DNA of 64,000 bases from Polaribacter sp. BM10 (GCF_002005425.1 NZ_CP019704.1:3058001-3122000); one strand, 5' to 3'. Positions 42,175 through 51,003 are shown, numbered from the stretch's first letter. A program made the numbers and translations. The notes: generated by a model from the letters alone, not told the origin.

Positions 42175-44088
42175 TTATTTTAAAACAGAAAATTCTATTG
42201 AAGAATCTGTAAATACAGTGTGGGTTTGAGTTTTAAAATCTTTTTCATCTGCTTTGTAAATATTATCTACATAGGTCTGCGGATTTAAATCGATTAGAGG
42301 AAACCATGTACTCTGCACTTGTATTTGTAGTTTGTGTCCTTTTTTAAATGTGTGAAAAACGTCTTGTAACTTAATATTTACAGCTGTTTTTTTATTTGGA
42401 GTAAAAGGTTCTGGTTTTTCAAAACTATTTCTAAATCTTCCTCTTAAAACTTCACTTCTAACCATTAAATGGTAGTTGCTCATTTTTAAATGGTTTTGAA
42501 GTTTTTTATTGTCTTCTTTTACATTATCAGGGTGTACATCTATAACCTTTACAACCCAATCTGCTGCAGAACCTGTAGTAGCTACTTTTAATTTTGCTAA
42601 AATGTCTCCTGCTAATGTAAAATCTTCAGTTAAAACATCTGTTTCAAAGACTAAAACATCTGGTCTTCTAGCGGCAAAACGTTGGTCATCTGTCATGTAC
42701 TTTCTTGGTGTAAAAACCGTTTTAATGTCTTCAGAATAAGGTACAGGATGTTTAATATCACTAATAAAATTAACAGCTTTCGTCGATTTTTTTGATGCAG
42801 TTAGTTCTTGGTTTTCAGATAAAAACCAGTTTTCTTTTACAATATTTTTTGGAGGCCAAGTATCATAAGACTTCCATTCTTTTTTGCCAGAATCAAAAAC
42901 ATAGGCTTCTGGTAAACCAGAGTTTTTATCTCCATTTCCTTTTAAGAAATGATTAAAAAATTTAGTTTCAATTTCTTTTTGAAATTTTAAAGAAATAGAG
43001 TCGCCAAAATAATAATTACCAACATAATTCTCTACGCCAGTTCTAGACCATTTACCATGATCCCAAGGACCGAAAACCAATGTGTTATAATTGTCTTTAC
43101 CGTGTTTTTCTATAGCTTTGTAAGTTTCTAAAGGTCCGTATAAATCTTCTGCATCAAACTCACCAGCAACAACCATTGTTGCAACTGTAGATGGAACTCT
43201 ATTTAAATGCTGAATGATTCCTTTACTTTTCCAGTTTTCATCATAATTAGGATGCTCTACAATTTCCTTCCAGAAAAAATCATCAATTCTATCTTTATTT
43301 TCAGCAGAAGTTACATCTAATTTGTCATATTGAAAATATTCATTTAAATTCTTTAAAGGTCCTTTGTCTAAGAAAAATTGATATTGATCTTTAGATTCCA
43401 TTTTAGGAAAAGAGTACCAAGCAGAATCTGTTGGTGTGTCTTTGTAAGTTCCAAATAAAGAAATCGCTCTAAAATAACTTAATAAAAAAGCTCCGTTATG
43501 ATGAAAATCATCAAAGAAAAAATCACCAATACTTGCTTGCGGTGAAGCTGCTTTTAATGCAGGGTGTGCATCTATAGAAGAAACAGTAGCGTAATGTCCT
43601 GGATATGAAATTCCCCAAGTACCAACGTTTCCGTTATTATTTTCAACATTTTTAACCAACCAATCGATAGTATCGTAAGTATCAGAAACTTCATCAGATT
43701 GGTTTGCTTCTTTATTAGGTATGTAAGCGCGCATGTTGTCATAAACACCTTCACTCATCCATCTACCACGTACATCTTGGTAAACCACAATGTTACCTTC
43801 TTTCATTAAATGAACGTTTGGGCCAATTTTAGATTTCATTTTACCTTCTCCGTATGGCGCAGAACTATATGGAGTTCTTTGCATTAAAATAGGGTATTTT
43901 TTAGAAGTATCTTTTGGTGAATAAATTGTTGTATGCAATTTAGTACCATCTCGCATTTCGATATCTACCTCTTTTTTTGTGTAATTATCTGCAACGTAAG
44001 AATCTTTTTTCTTTTCTTTTTCTGTTGTTTTTTCACAAGAAGTGATGATAAAAATGCTAAATAATAATAAGATAAATTTTGTTTTCAT
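42175..44088 (-). CDS. CocE/NonD family hydrolase, lipoprotein
   Basis: 637 residues. Lipobox IITSC (C18), then an S15-like alpha/beta-hydrolase: VVYQDVRGRWMSEGVYD, the nucleophile motif GTWGISYPGHYATV, acid in VVAGEFDAEDLYG and His in VFGPWDHGKWSRTG, followed by the jelly-roll C-terminal domain (VLVFETDVLTEDFTLAGDILAKL). The family includes cocaine esterase, glutaryl-7-ACA acylases and X-Pro dipeptidyl peptidases; here a peptide or acyl-amide hydrolase on the cell surface is likely. Paralogue of the downstream gene and cotranscribed with it. Confidence 0.86.
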   Translation of the reverse strand: MKTKFILLLFSIFIITSCEKTTEKEKKKDSYVADNYTKKEVDIEMRDGTKLHTTIYSPKDTSKKYPILMQRTPYSSAPYGEGKMKSKIGPNVHLMKEGNIVVYQDVRGRWMSEGVYDNMRAYIPNKEANQSDEVSDTYDTIDWLVKNVENNNGNVGTWGISYPGHYATVSSIDAHPALKAASPQASIGDFFFDDFHHNGAFLLSYFRAISLFGTYKDTPTDSAWYSFPKMESKDQYQFFLDKGPLKNLNEYFQYDKLDVTSAENKDRIDDFFWKEIVEHPNYDENWKSKGIIQHLNRVPSTVATMVVAGEFDAEDLYGPLETYKAIEKHGKDNYNTLVFGPWDHGKWSRTGVENYVGNYYFGDSISLKFQKEIETKFFNHFLKGNGDKNSGLPEAYVFDSGKKEWKSYDTWPPKNIVKENWFLSENQELTASKKSTKAVNFISDIKHPVPYSEDIKTVFTPRKYMTDDQRFAARRPDVLVFETDVLTEDFTLAGDILAKLKVATTGSAADWVVKVIDVHPDNVKEDNKKLQNHLKMSNYHLMVRSEVLRGRFRNSFEKPEPFTPNKKTAVNIKLQDVFHTFKKGHKLQIQVQSTWFPLIDLNPQTYVDNIYKADEKDFKTQTHTVFTDSSIEFSVLK

Positions 44089-44271
44089 AATGATGATTGG
44101 TTTGTGGTTATAAAACTACAAAAACTTAACTTAAATTGCTCTAGTAAAGCATAAAAGAGGCTTTGTTAAAATCATAATTATTTCTTAAAATTGATTGTGT
44201 CTCCTAGTTGTACATGGTTTTTTAGACTTTATCTTTTATTTTTGTATTGATAAATTTAAAAACTATAAATT

Positions 44272-44631
44272 ATGAAAACTTCAATTTTTACACTTGTGAT
44301 GTGTTGTTTTTTGTCAATTTCTAATTTTGCTCAATCTAATAGTGACGCTATTAAAGTAGGTGATGTTTTTACAGTAGGCAAAGTTGAAATGAATAATTAT
44401 AAGCACATTAAATTTCCTAGAAACAACTTTATTATTAAAAGAGGTGGTATTGCAACTTATAAAAATGTTGTAAACAAAGAAGTGAAAGTTACTTCTTTAG
44501 AAGAAAAAAAAGATGGTAGTTTAGAAGCTGTAATTGAACTAACATCTGGACGTTATTTTTTTAAAAGCCACAAATACATTAAAGTAGATTTAAATAAAGC
44601 ATTAAATTCTAAAGAATTAATTGAAAGCTAA
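44272..44631 (+). CDS. Small secreted protein of unknown function
   Basis: 119 residues with a signal peptide (MKTSIFTLVMCCFLSISNFAQ). The mature part is beta-rich: IKVGDVFTVGKVEMNNYKHIKFPRNNFIIKRGG, VTSLEEKKDGSLEAVIEL and GRYFFKSHKYIKVDL. Similar short exported proteins occur in other flavobacteria but I cannot name a family. A TATTTTTG -7 element is at 44237-44244 and a strong terminator follows, so it is a single-gene unit. Confidence 0.75.
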   Translation: MKTSIFTLVMCCFLSISNFAQSNSDAIKVGDVFTVGKVEMNNYKHIKFPRNNFIIKRGGIATYKNVVNKEVKVTSLEEKKDGSLEAVIELTSGRYFFKSHKYIKVDLNKALNSKELIES

Positions 44632-44659
44632 ATTTGCTATCATCAACTAAATAAAAATT

Positions 44660-44689
44660 AAAAAACTTTCTTCTTAGAAAGTTTTTTTT
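44660..44689 (+). terminator. Terminator of the small secreted protein gene
   Basis: AAAAAACTTTC (44660-44670), loop TTCTTA, GAAAG (44677-44681) followed by eight Ts. Confidence 0.9.
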
Positions 44690-44725
44690 ATGCTTTATAT
44701 TGTGATTTCTTAAAATTCTATACTT

Positions 44726-45454
44726 ATGAAAAATATATTTCTATTGTTTTTGTGTTTTTTCAGCTTGAGTTGCTCAAATAAAAAAGTAGAACAAGTAGAC
44801 ATAAAAGAAAAACCATTACCAACTTTAGTAGACGGTAGATATAATGTTGCATTTCTTATTATGGATGGTACATTTAATACCGAACTAACAGCGCCATTTG
44901 ATATTTTTCAGCATACTATTTTTAGAAAAAATATAAAAGCTATGAATGTTTTTACGGTAGCAAATACAAATGAAGCTGTTACAACATTCGAAGGAATGAG
45001 AATTTTACCAGATTATAATTATCTAAAAGATAAGTTACCTAAAATAGATATTTTAGTTGTTCCGTCTGCAGAACATCATTTAGATACAGATTTAGATGAT
45101 ACAAAAATGATAGATTTTGTAAACCAAGTGGCTAAAGATGCAAGTTTTATTACTTCACATTGCGACGGTGCTTTTGTATTAGCCAAAGCAGGGTTGTTAA
45201 AAGATAAAATTTCGACAACTTTTCCTAGTGATATAGACAAAATGAGAGAAACGTTTCCAGGTTTAGACATTAGAAAAGAAGTTTTATTTGTGCATGACAG
45301 TAACGTAATTACTTCTGCTGGTGGCGCAAAATCTTTTGAAGCTGCTTTGTATTTATGCGAGTATTTGTACGGAAAGGAAATAGCAAAATCGTTAGCAGGT
45401 GGTTTAGTTATAGATTGGAATTTAGAAAATGTACCACATTTAATTGTAGATTAA
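44726..45454 (+). CDS. DJ-1/PfpI family lipoprotein
   Basis: 242 residues. Lipobox FSLSC (C16). The DJ-1/PfpI glutaminase-like fold follows: YNVAFLIMDGTFNTELTAPFDIF, IDILVVPSAEHHLD and the nucleophile-elbow cysteine in FITSHCDGAFVLAKAG. It most resembles the AraC-associated or isonitrile hydratase-like branch. An exported lipid-anchored DJ-1 protein is unusual because most members are cytoplasmic. The substrate is unknown. Monocistronic. Confidence 0.8.
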   Translation: MKNIFLLFLCFFSLSCSNKKVEQVDIKEKPLPTLVDGRYNVAFLIMDGTFNTELTAPFDIFQHTIFRKNIKAMNVFTVANTNEAVTTFEGMRILPDYNYLKDKLPKIDILVVPSAEHHLDTDLDDTKMIDFVNQVAKDASFITSHCDGAFVLAKAGLLKDKISTTFPSDIDKMRETFPGLDIRKEVLFVHDSNVITSAGGAKSFEAALYLCEYLYGKEIAKSLAGGLVIDWNLENVPHLIVD

Positions 45455-45569
45455 GCAATAATTTTACGTAATAAATTCCTATTTACTTGCGCATTTCTTG
45501 TAGAGCTTGTTTTTGATCAAAAAATAGAAAAATTCTTTTTAAGTCTAAGTAGTTGACAGATTTTCTCCT

Positions 45570-45577
45570 TATTTTTG
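45570..45577 (+). promoter_or_regulatory. -7 element 6 bp before the start codon at 45584
   Basis: TATTTTTG, then CAAACT, then ATG. It overlaps the in-frame TTG at 45575, arguing for ATG 45584 as the start and for a leader of zero to a few bases. Confidence 0.55.
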
Positions 45578-45583
45578 CAAACT

Positions 45584-47548
45584 ATGCAAGAAACAAAGAA
45601 ACATCAACTAACAGATTGGTTACCAACTACAAACAAAGAGGTTAAAATTCGAGGTTGGGAAGAATTAGACGTGATTCTATTTAGCGGAGACGCTTATGTA
45701 GATCATCCGTCTTTTGGGCCTGCTGTAATTGGTAGAATTTTAGAAAGTTATGGTTTACGTGTGGCAATTGTACCACAACCAAGTGTAAACGATAACTTAC
45801 AAGATTTTGAAAAATTAGGTAAGCCTCGTTTATTCTTTGCCGCTACTGGTGGTTGTATGGATCCGATGGTTTCTAATTATACAGCAAGCAAAAAAAGACG
45901 TGATAAAGATGCATATACGCCTAACGGAGATAAAGGTTTTAGACCTGATTATGCAACCTCTGTATATTCTAAAATTTTAAAAGAAAAGTTTCCTGATGTA
46001 CCTGTTTTAATTGGAGGAATTGAAGCATCGTTAAGACGTGTAACTCATTATGATTATTGGTCGGATAAGTTGTTGCCTTCTATTTTAGAAACTTCTAAAG
46101 CAGATATGTTGGTTTACGGAATGGGTGAACAGCCTTTACGAGAAATTGTAGAGTTGTTGCAAAAAGGTGTGCCTTTTTCTAGCTTAAAAAACATTAAACA
46201 AACTGCGGTTTTAATCAATCAAAAAGAAGAAAAAATACCTGTAGTTAATGGTTGGGAAGATGTTACAATTAATTCTCATGAAGCATGTTTAAAAGATAAA
46301 AAAACATTTGCTTCTAATTTTAAAGTGATAGAACAAGAATCTAATAAGTTAAAAGCCAGAAGAATTCTACAAGGAATAGGAGAGAATACCTTGGTAATTA
46401 ATCCGCCTTACCCAACAATGACAGAAAAGGAAATTGATGGGTCTTTCGATTTGCCTTACACTCGTTTACCACATCCAAAATATAACAAACGTGGACCAAT
46501 ACCTGCGTTTGAAATGATTAAATTCTCAATAAATATACATAGAGGATGTTTTGGTGGATGTAGCTTTTGTACAATTTCTGCTCATCAAGGTAAATTTATT
46601 GCAAGTAGAAGTCAAGAGTCTGTTTTAAAGGAAGTTGATAAAGTTGCAAATATGCCAGATTTTAAAGGATATTTATCTGATATTGGTGGTCCGTCTGCAA
46701 ATATGTATCAAATGAAAGGTAAAGTACAATCTATTTGCGATAAGTGTGTTGCACCAAGTTGTATTTCGCCGGTAATTTGTTCTAATTTAGATACTTCTCA
46801 CAAACCTTTAACAGAATTATATCAAGCAGTTGATAAACATCCGAAGATTAAAAAATCTTTTATTGGAAGCGGAATTAGACATGATATGTTGGTGCCAGAA
46901 TTCAATAAAAATGCAGATCCAAAAGAATTGGATGCATATACAGAAGAGGTAATGACTAAACACGTTTCTGGACGTTTAAAAGTTGCACCAGAACATACTT
47001 CAGATCCTGTTTTAAAATTGATGCGTAAGCCTTCTTTTAAATATTTTCATATGTTTAAAGAGCGTTTCGATAAAATAAATATCAAGAGAAGATTAAATCT
47101 GCAATTGATACCTTATTTTATTTCAAGTCATCCGGCAAGTGAAGTAGAAGATATGGCAAATTTAGCTGCAGAAACTAAAGATATGGGCTTTCAGTTAGAG
47201 CAAGTTCAGGGTTTTACACCAACGCCTATGACTGTTGCAACCGTAATTTATTATTCAGGTTATCATCCGTATACATTAAAACCAACCAAAACTCCTAAAA
47301 CAAAAAAGGAAAGAGAAGATCAGCATAAATTTTTCTTTTGGTATAAAAAAGAAAACAAAGATTGGATTCGAAATACGTTAAGTAAAGTTGGTAGGCCAGA
47401 TTTATTAAAAGTATTGTTACCCGAAACAAATTCGTGGCAAAAGAATAAAAAAGCAAAACCTGCTAAAAATACTTTTGATGATGCTGTTCCTTTTAATAGA
47501 AGAAAGAAAAAAGCTAGTAGAAGTTCTTCTAAAAAAAGAAGACGATAA
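45584..47548 (+). CDS. YgiQ family radical SAM protein
   Basis: 654 residues from ATG 45584 (MQETKKHQLTDWLPTTNKE). The N-terminal YgiQ domain has YVDHPSFGPAVIGRILESYG and FFAATGGCMDPMVSNYTASKK. The radical SAM core has the 4Fe-4S motif RGCFGGCSFCTISAHQG (C-x3-C-x2-C) near residues 322-329. The C-terminal tail is basic (RRKKKASRSSSKKRRR), which suggests RNA or ribosome binding. The family is widespread but its reaction is unknown. Monocistronic. Confidence 0.92.
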   Translation: MQETKKHQLTDWLPTTNKEVKIRGWEELDVILFSGDAYVDHPSFGPAVIGRILESYGLRVAIVPQPSVNDNLQDFEKLGKPRLFFAATGGCMDPMVSNYTASKKRRDKDAYTPNGDKGFRPDYATSVYSKILKEKFPDVPVLIGGIEASLRRVTHYDYWSDKLLPSILETSKADMLVYGMGEQPLREIVELLQKGVPFSSLKNIKQTAVLINQKEEKIPVVNGWEDVTINSHEACLKDKKTFASNFKVIEQESNKLKARRILQGIGENTLVINPPYPTMTEKEIDGSFDLPYTRLPHPKYNKRGPIPAFEMIKFSINIHRGCFGGCSFCTISAHQGKFIASRSQESVLKEVDKVANMPDFKGYLSDIGGPSANMYQMKGKVQSICDKCVAPSCISPVICSNLDTSHKPLTELYQAVDKHPKIKKSFIGSGIRHDMLVPEFNKNADPKELDAYTEEVMTKHVSGRLKVAPEHTSDPVLKLMRKPSFKYFHMFKERFDKINIKRRLNLQLIPYFISSHPASEVEDMANLAAETKDMGFQLEQVQGFTPTPMTVATVIYYSGYHPYTLKPTKTPKTKKEREDQHKFFFWYKKENKDWIRNTLSKVGRPDLLKVLLPETNSWQKNKKAKPAKNTFDDAVPFNRRKKKASRSSSKKRRR

Positions 47549-47561
47549 ATTAAAAAAAATG

Positions 47562-47602
47562 ATAACCATTAAATTTACTATGATTTAATGGTTATTTTTT
47601 TA
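47562..47602. terminator. Bidirectional terminator between the radical SAM and methyltransferase genes
   Basis: ATAACCATTAAAT (47562-47574), loop of 8, ATTTAATGGTTAT (47583-47595), with As before and Ts after. The right arm contains the stop codon of the minus-strand methyltransferase gene. Confidence 0.88.
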
Positions 47603-48413
47603 CAGCAATCATCATATGCGGACTAAATGGAAGCAAATACTCGTCATTCTGAGTTAACTTCTGTAAAGATTTTAAAGTTTTAGATTTCTTTTTATCTAAC
47701 ATATTCGCAAAGTATTCATTGTCTAACCAAATCATACCTTCAACAGCATAAAGATTTATAAATGAAAGGTTTTGCTCTAAAAACTCTGTTTTTAAAGTTG
47801 CAGGTTTATGATAATAGGCATCAGCTAATAAAAAAGGAAAATCTTTAGGCGCATTATGCACACCAGTAGTTAATTCTTTTTTACACATATCAAAAAATGA
47901 ATTTGCATGTATCATTCCGTTCATTAACCCAACAACAGTAGATGCAGTTGCGTTAATTGCGAAACCTAAAATAATTCCGCCTTTTTTAAGAACTCTTTTT
48001 GCTTCTAATATTGCTGCAATTCTATCTTCTCTTTTTTGTAGATGATATAAAGGGCCATGTAATATTACTAAATCTGCTGAATTATCTTTAAAAGGAAGTT
48101 TTTTTGCTTCGCCAATAGTTACAGAAAAAGGTTTTTTTAATTTTTTTGCTCTTTTTTCTGCAAGTTTTATATGTTTTAAAACAGGTTCTATTAAATGCAC
48201 TGTATGATTTTGTTTCGCTAACCATTCAGAATATTTTCCAGTTCCACCACCAACATCTACAACAGTAATTTTATCTTTTAAAATATGAAGTTGTATTAAT
48301 TCTTTAATACGTTCAAATTCAAAAATCCCCATACCTTTTTCTAGGCGAGTTTCTTCGGAAGCTTTGTTGTAAAAATCTTCTAATTCTTTGCTAATTAATT
48401 GCTGTTTCTTCAA
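47592..48413 (-). CDS. Class I SAM-dependent methyltransferase
   Basis: 273 residues. Motif I is VVDVGGGTGKYSEWLA, motif II HLIEPVLKHIK and the motif IV-like segment SADLVILHGPLYHL. Methyltransf_11/25-type fold; similar proteins use small molecules or lipids, but the substrate cannot be told here. Cytoplasmic. It faces the radical SAM gene tail-to-tail, with a shared terminator. Confidence 0.85.
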   Translation of the reverse strand: MKKQQLISKELEDFYNKASEETRLEKGMGIFEFERIKELIQLHILKDKITVVDVGGGTGKYSEWLAKQNHTVHLIEPVLKHIKLAEKRAKKLKKPFSVTIGEAKKLPFKDNSADLVILHGPLYHLQKREDRIAAILEAKRVLKKGGIILGFAINATASTVVGLMNGMIHANSFFDMCKKELTTGVHNAPKDFPFLLADAYYHKPATLKTEFLEQNLSFINLYAVEGMIWLDNEYFANMLDKKKSKTLKSLQKLTQNDEYLLPFSPHMMIAVKK

Positions 48414-48491
48414 GTTGTACTTTTAAAAAGTTAAAAGTAAATAATTTAAAACAATTAAGTATAAAACCGTAAAAGTGATTGTGAATAAATA

Positions 48492-49379
48492 TTATCTAAC
48501 GTGTGTTTTTAAGAAAGCAATGGTTCTTTCCCAAGATAAATCTGCCGCAGCCTCATCAAATCTTGGTGTTGTATTGTTATGAAAACCATGATTAACTTCT
48601 GGGTAAAAATGTGCAGTATATGTTATTTTATTTTCTTTCAATACTTTTTCAAATGCAGGCCAACCTTCGTTTACCCTTTTGTCTAAACCAGCATATTGTA
48701 AAAGTAAAGGAGCTTTTATTTTAACTGCATCTTTTGCTTCTGGTTGTCTACCATAATAAGGAACAGCAGCAGATAATTCTGGTAATCTTACCGCCATCAT
48801 ATTAGATATCCATCCGCCAAAACAAAAACCTACTACACCAACTTTACCGTTACAATCTTTATGATTTTTTAAATAATTGTAACCAGCAATAAAGTCTTCT
48901 AGCATTTCTATTCGATCTCTTTTCTTCTGCATTGCTCTACCTTCATCATCACTTCCTGGGTAACCGCCTAAAGGAGCTAATGCATCTGGAGCTAATGTTA
49001 TAAAACCATCTAAAGCAGCTCTTCTACCAACATCTTTTATATACGGATTTAAACCTCTATTTTCATGAACTACTATTAAACCAGGTAGTTTTCTAATATT
49101 TTTTACACGTTTAGAAAGTAAACCATTCATTTTTTTACCTCCTTTTGGAGATTCATAATGTATTGTTTCTGATTTTAATCTAGGATCGTCTGGTTGAACC
49201 GTAATAGCATCAATATAATTAGGAGAAATAAAACTTAATAAAGAAGGTAAGGTAATTGCACCAACAGCAAATAAAGAAAGTTTTTGTAAAAATTCTTTTC
49301 TGTCCATTTTATTGTGCGCATAATCGTCATATAAATCAAAAACTTCTTGACTTATGTCTTCTTTTTTTAAATTTTGCAT
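48492..49379 (-). CDS. Dienelactone hydrolase family protein, exported
   Basis: 295 residues. N-terminal region has DRKEFLQKLSLFAVGAITLPSLLSF, a twin-arginine-like or single-helix signal with RK in place of RR. The hydrolase domain carries the cysteine nucleophile in GVVGFCFGGWIS, an acid in LLQYAGLDKRVN and His in EVNHGFHNNTTPRF. This is the Cys-Asp-His triad of the DLH family, which opens dienelactones; many members act on other esters. Probably a periplasmic esterase. Monocistronic. Confidence 0.86.
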   Translation of the reverse strand: MQNLKKEDISQEVFDLYDDYAHNKMDRKEFLQKLSLFAVGAITLPSLLSFISPNYIDAITVQPDDPRLKSETIHYESPKGGKKMNGLLSKRVKNIRKLPGLIVVHENRGLNPYIKDVGRRAALDGFITLAPDALAPLGGYPGSDDEGRAMQKKRDRIEMLEDFIAGYNYLKNHKDCNGKVGVVGFCFGGWISNMMAVRLPELSAAVPYYGRQPEAKDAVKIKAPLLLQYAGLDKRVNEGWPAFEKVLKENKITYTAHFYPEVNHGFHNNTTPRFDEAAADLSWERTIAFLKTHVR

Positions 49380-49460
49380 GTTGCTTTTATTTAGGATTCT
49401 AATTTAAATCTAAAGTACTTAAAAATGAAGTAAATATTATATTTAACGGTTAAGTTTAAG

Positions 49461-50024
49461 TTAAACTGCCTTTTCGAGAGCTATATAATGCGTTGTGTTT
49501 TCTATTGATAAAGGGAAGATTTTAATTTCGCATTTATATGCAGTTTTGTCTTTCTTATAATTTAAAACTGTTTCTTCAAAAGGCTTGTTTGCTATTAATT
49601 TTTTTCTAATTCTAGCTCTTGTCTCTTCACATGTATTGTCTCCTTGAAGAAAAGTTGGCGTTTTGTTAATAGCGTACTTTTTACTGAAACCTGTCATTTT
49701 TTTAAAGCCATCATTCACCCAAATAATTTCTTGATCTTTATTCGTTAGCACAATTGTTTCGAAATCTTGATTTTTAAAAATAACATCTACATCATTACAC
49801 CAATTAAACTTATTTGCAAAGTTTTTTATTGTATTGATATCGTTTTTTCTGTTGATTTTTTTTATTTCATCAGTAAAATAATCTATGTAAAAGTCAAAAC
49901 TTTTTATTGGGGCTTTAAGAAAATCCGAAGATGAAATTTGACTTTTTAAGCACGTATAATCGTGTTCATTTTGCGAAGACAAAAACAAATCTAAACACAT
50001 CATACCAGCCAAATTATTTCTCAT
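49461..50024 (-). CDS. LOV-like PAS domain protein lacking the photoactive cysteine
   Basis: 187 residues. The C-terminal ~100 residues are a PAS domain: VLTNKDQEIIWVNDGFKKMTGFSKKYAI, then NKTPTFLQGDNTCEETRARIRKKL and a closing strand pair. The block NKTPTFLQG (120-128) aligns with GxNCRFLQG of LOV photosensors, but the flavin-binding cysteine position is proline (P123). No output domain is attached. The N-terminal ~85 residues are helical and unassigned. Directly downstream of the ECF sigma gene on the same strand (about 70 bp apart), so it may regulate it. Confidence 0.75.
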   Translation of the reverse strand: MRNNLAGMMCLDLFLSSQNEHDYTCLKSQISSSDFLKAPIKSFDFYIDYFTDEIKKINRKNDINTIKNFANKFNWCNDVDVIFKNQDFETIVLTNKDQEIIWVNDGFKKMTGFSKKYAINKTPTFLQGDNTCEETRARIRKKLIANKPFEETVLNYKKDKTAYKCEIKIFPLSIENTTHYIALEKAV

Positions 50025-50092
50025 AATAAAAAGAGTTTTTTAAATTAAACAGCTAAGCTATAAAAAAATGCTTAGAATTTATGTTAAAAAAC

Positions 50093-50623
50093 TTATTTAC
50101 AGTCCTTTTTATCTTGAATTTCACCTATTAAATTCCCTTTTTTATCGAATTTAAAGCCACAACAATCGATAAAGCCTTTTGCAATTAGTTTTCTTGCACG
50201 TTGAATTTGAGATTTTGTGGTTGATAAACTTTGTTCTAATTTAATGGCAATATCCTGTTGCTTTAGACCTTTGATGTCAGATAAAAATAATGGCTTTCTA
50301 TATTTATCTGGCAGACTTTGTATAATACCTCTAAGGCAATCTTTTTCCGTATGGTTATTTATACTAATGTTCGTTTCAGATTCGAAATTTGCGATTTCAA
50401 AAGTTTGATTTGTGGTTTTCCAATAATTTAAAACGGAATTTCTAGCAATAGTAAAACACCAAGATTTTAATTTATTTAAATCTTTTAAAGTATGAATACT
50501 GGTGTGTATTTTTATAAAAGTTTCTTGTAAAACATCATCTGCTATTTCAGAGTTTTTTACTTTACTTAATATAAAATTTTTTAAATCATCAGAATAAAAT
50601 GTCCAAACTTCTTTAGTAGTCAT
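50093..50623 (-). CDS. ECF sigma factor, SigZ-like
   Basis: 176 residues. Sigma region 2 has FILSKVKNSEIADDVLQETFIKIHTSI and LKSWCFTIARNSVLNYWK; region 4 has LPDKYRKPLFLSDIKGLKQQDIAIKLEQSLSTTKSQIQRARKLI. A short C-terminal extension (CCGFKFDKKGNLIGEIQDKKDC, about 154-175) holds three cysteines and is typical of the SigZ-like group. No membrane anti-sigma gene is nearby. The PAS gene follows downstream on the same strand, and the cysteine-rich peptide lies upstream on the same strand, beyond a terminator. Confidence 0.85.
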   Translation of the reverse strand: MTTKEVWTFYSDDLKNFILSKVKNSEIADDVLQETFIKIHTSIHTLKDLNKLKSWCFTIARNSVLNYWKTTNQTFEIANFESETNISINNHTEKDCLRGIIQSLPDKYRKPLFLSDIKGLKQQDIAIKLEQSLSTTKSQIQRARKLIAKGFIDCCGFKFDKKGNLIGEIQDKKDCK

Positions 50624-50643
50624 TTTTAAATATAAAAAAATAT

Positions 50644-50687
50644 AAAAAACGAAACAATTTTAAAGTGTTAAGATTGTTTCGTTTTTT
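50644..50687. terminator. Terminator between the Cys-rich peptide and sigma genes
   Basis: AAAAAACGAAACAAT (50644-50658), loop of 14, ATTGTTTCGTTTTTT (50673-50687). U-rich on either strand. It ends the Cys-peptide transcript on the minus strand. Confidence 0.88.
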
Positions 50688-50699
50688 GTAAATTAATTT

Positions 50700-50801
50700 T
50701 TAGCAATTACAAGAATTACATGTGCAATTAACACATGTGCAGTCTTTACAAGATCCGTTTTTGCAGGCATTGCAATCGCATGTACAATTTTTATTTTTCA
50801 T
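50700..50801 (-). CDS. 33-residue cysteine-rich metallothionein-like peptide
   Basis: ATG at 50801, stop at 50700-50702. The peptide reads MKNKNCTCDCNACKN, then GSCKDCTCVNCTCNSCNC. Eleven of 33 residues are cysteine (6, 8, 10, 13, 18, 21, 23, 26, 28, 31, 33) in C-x-C and C-x2-C steps, the spacing used by metallothioneins to bind Cu(I), Zn(II) or Cd(II) as thiolate clusters. There are no aromatic residues. Single-gene unit with a strong terminator. Likely a small cytoplasmic metal-binding or redox-buffering protein. Very short genes can be false, but so regular a pattern in a defined transcription unit is unlikely by chance. Confidence 0.7.
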   Translation of the reverse strand: MKNKNCTCDCNACKNGSCKDCTCVNCTCNSCNC

Positions 50802-51003
50802 GATATTTGTTTTAATGTTCATATAATAGACTCAAAAAAGTTTAAAAAGACGCATTAATTTAAAATCTTTTTTTACTTAAAATAATAGTATTATTAAAAA
50901 AGAGTGGAGATTTGAATTTTAAAGTATAATTGATTGAAGTAAAAAACAGCTTAAAACGCTATTTAATGATATTAAAAAGTTTTAACTAACGCAGTAAGTT
51001 TAT
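50802..51003. other. A/T-rich spacer upstream of the Cys-rich peptide
   Basis: No coding region. On the minus strand it reads TTAATGCGTCTTTTT at 50858 to 50844, with CGTC resembling an ECF-type -10 element, 45-60 bp upstream of the peptide start. No matching AAC-type -35 is clear. No TANNTTTG element was seen on the minus strand in this stretch. Confidence 0.3.

Noticed and set aside
47651..47657. GAGTTAA as another member of the regulon
   Set aside because: It is inside the methyltransferase coding sequence, with no partner half-site 21 bp away and no -7 element; a 7-mer of this composition is expected by chance at several places in 64 kb.
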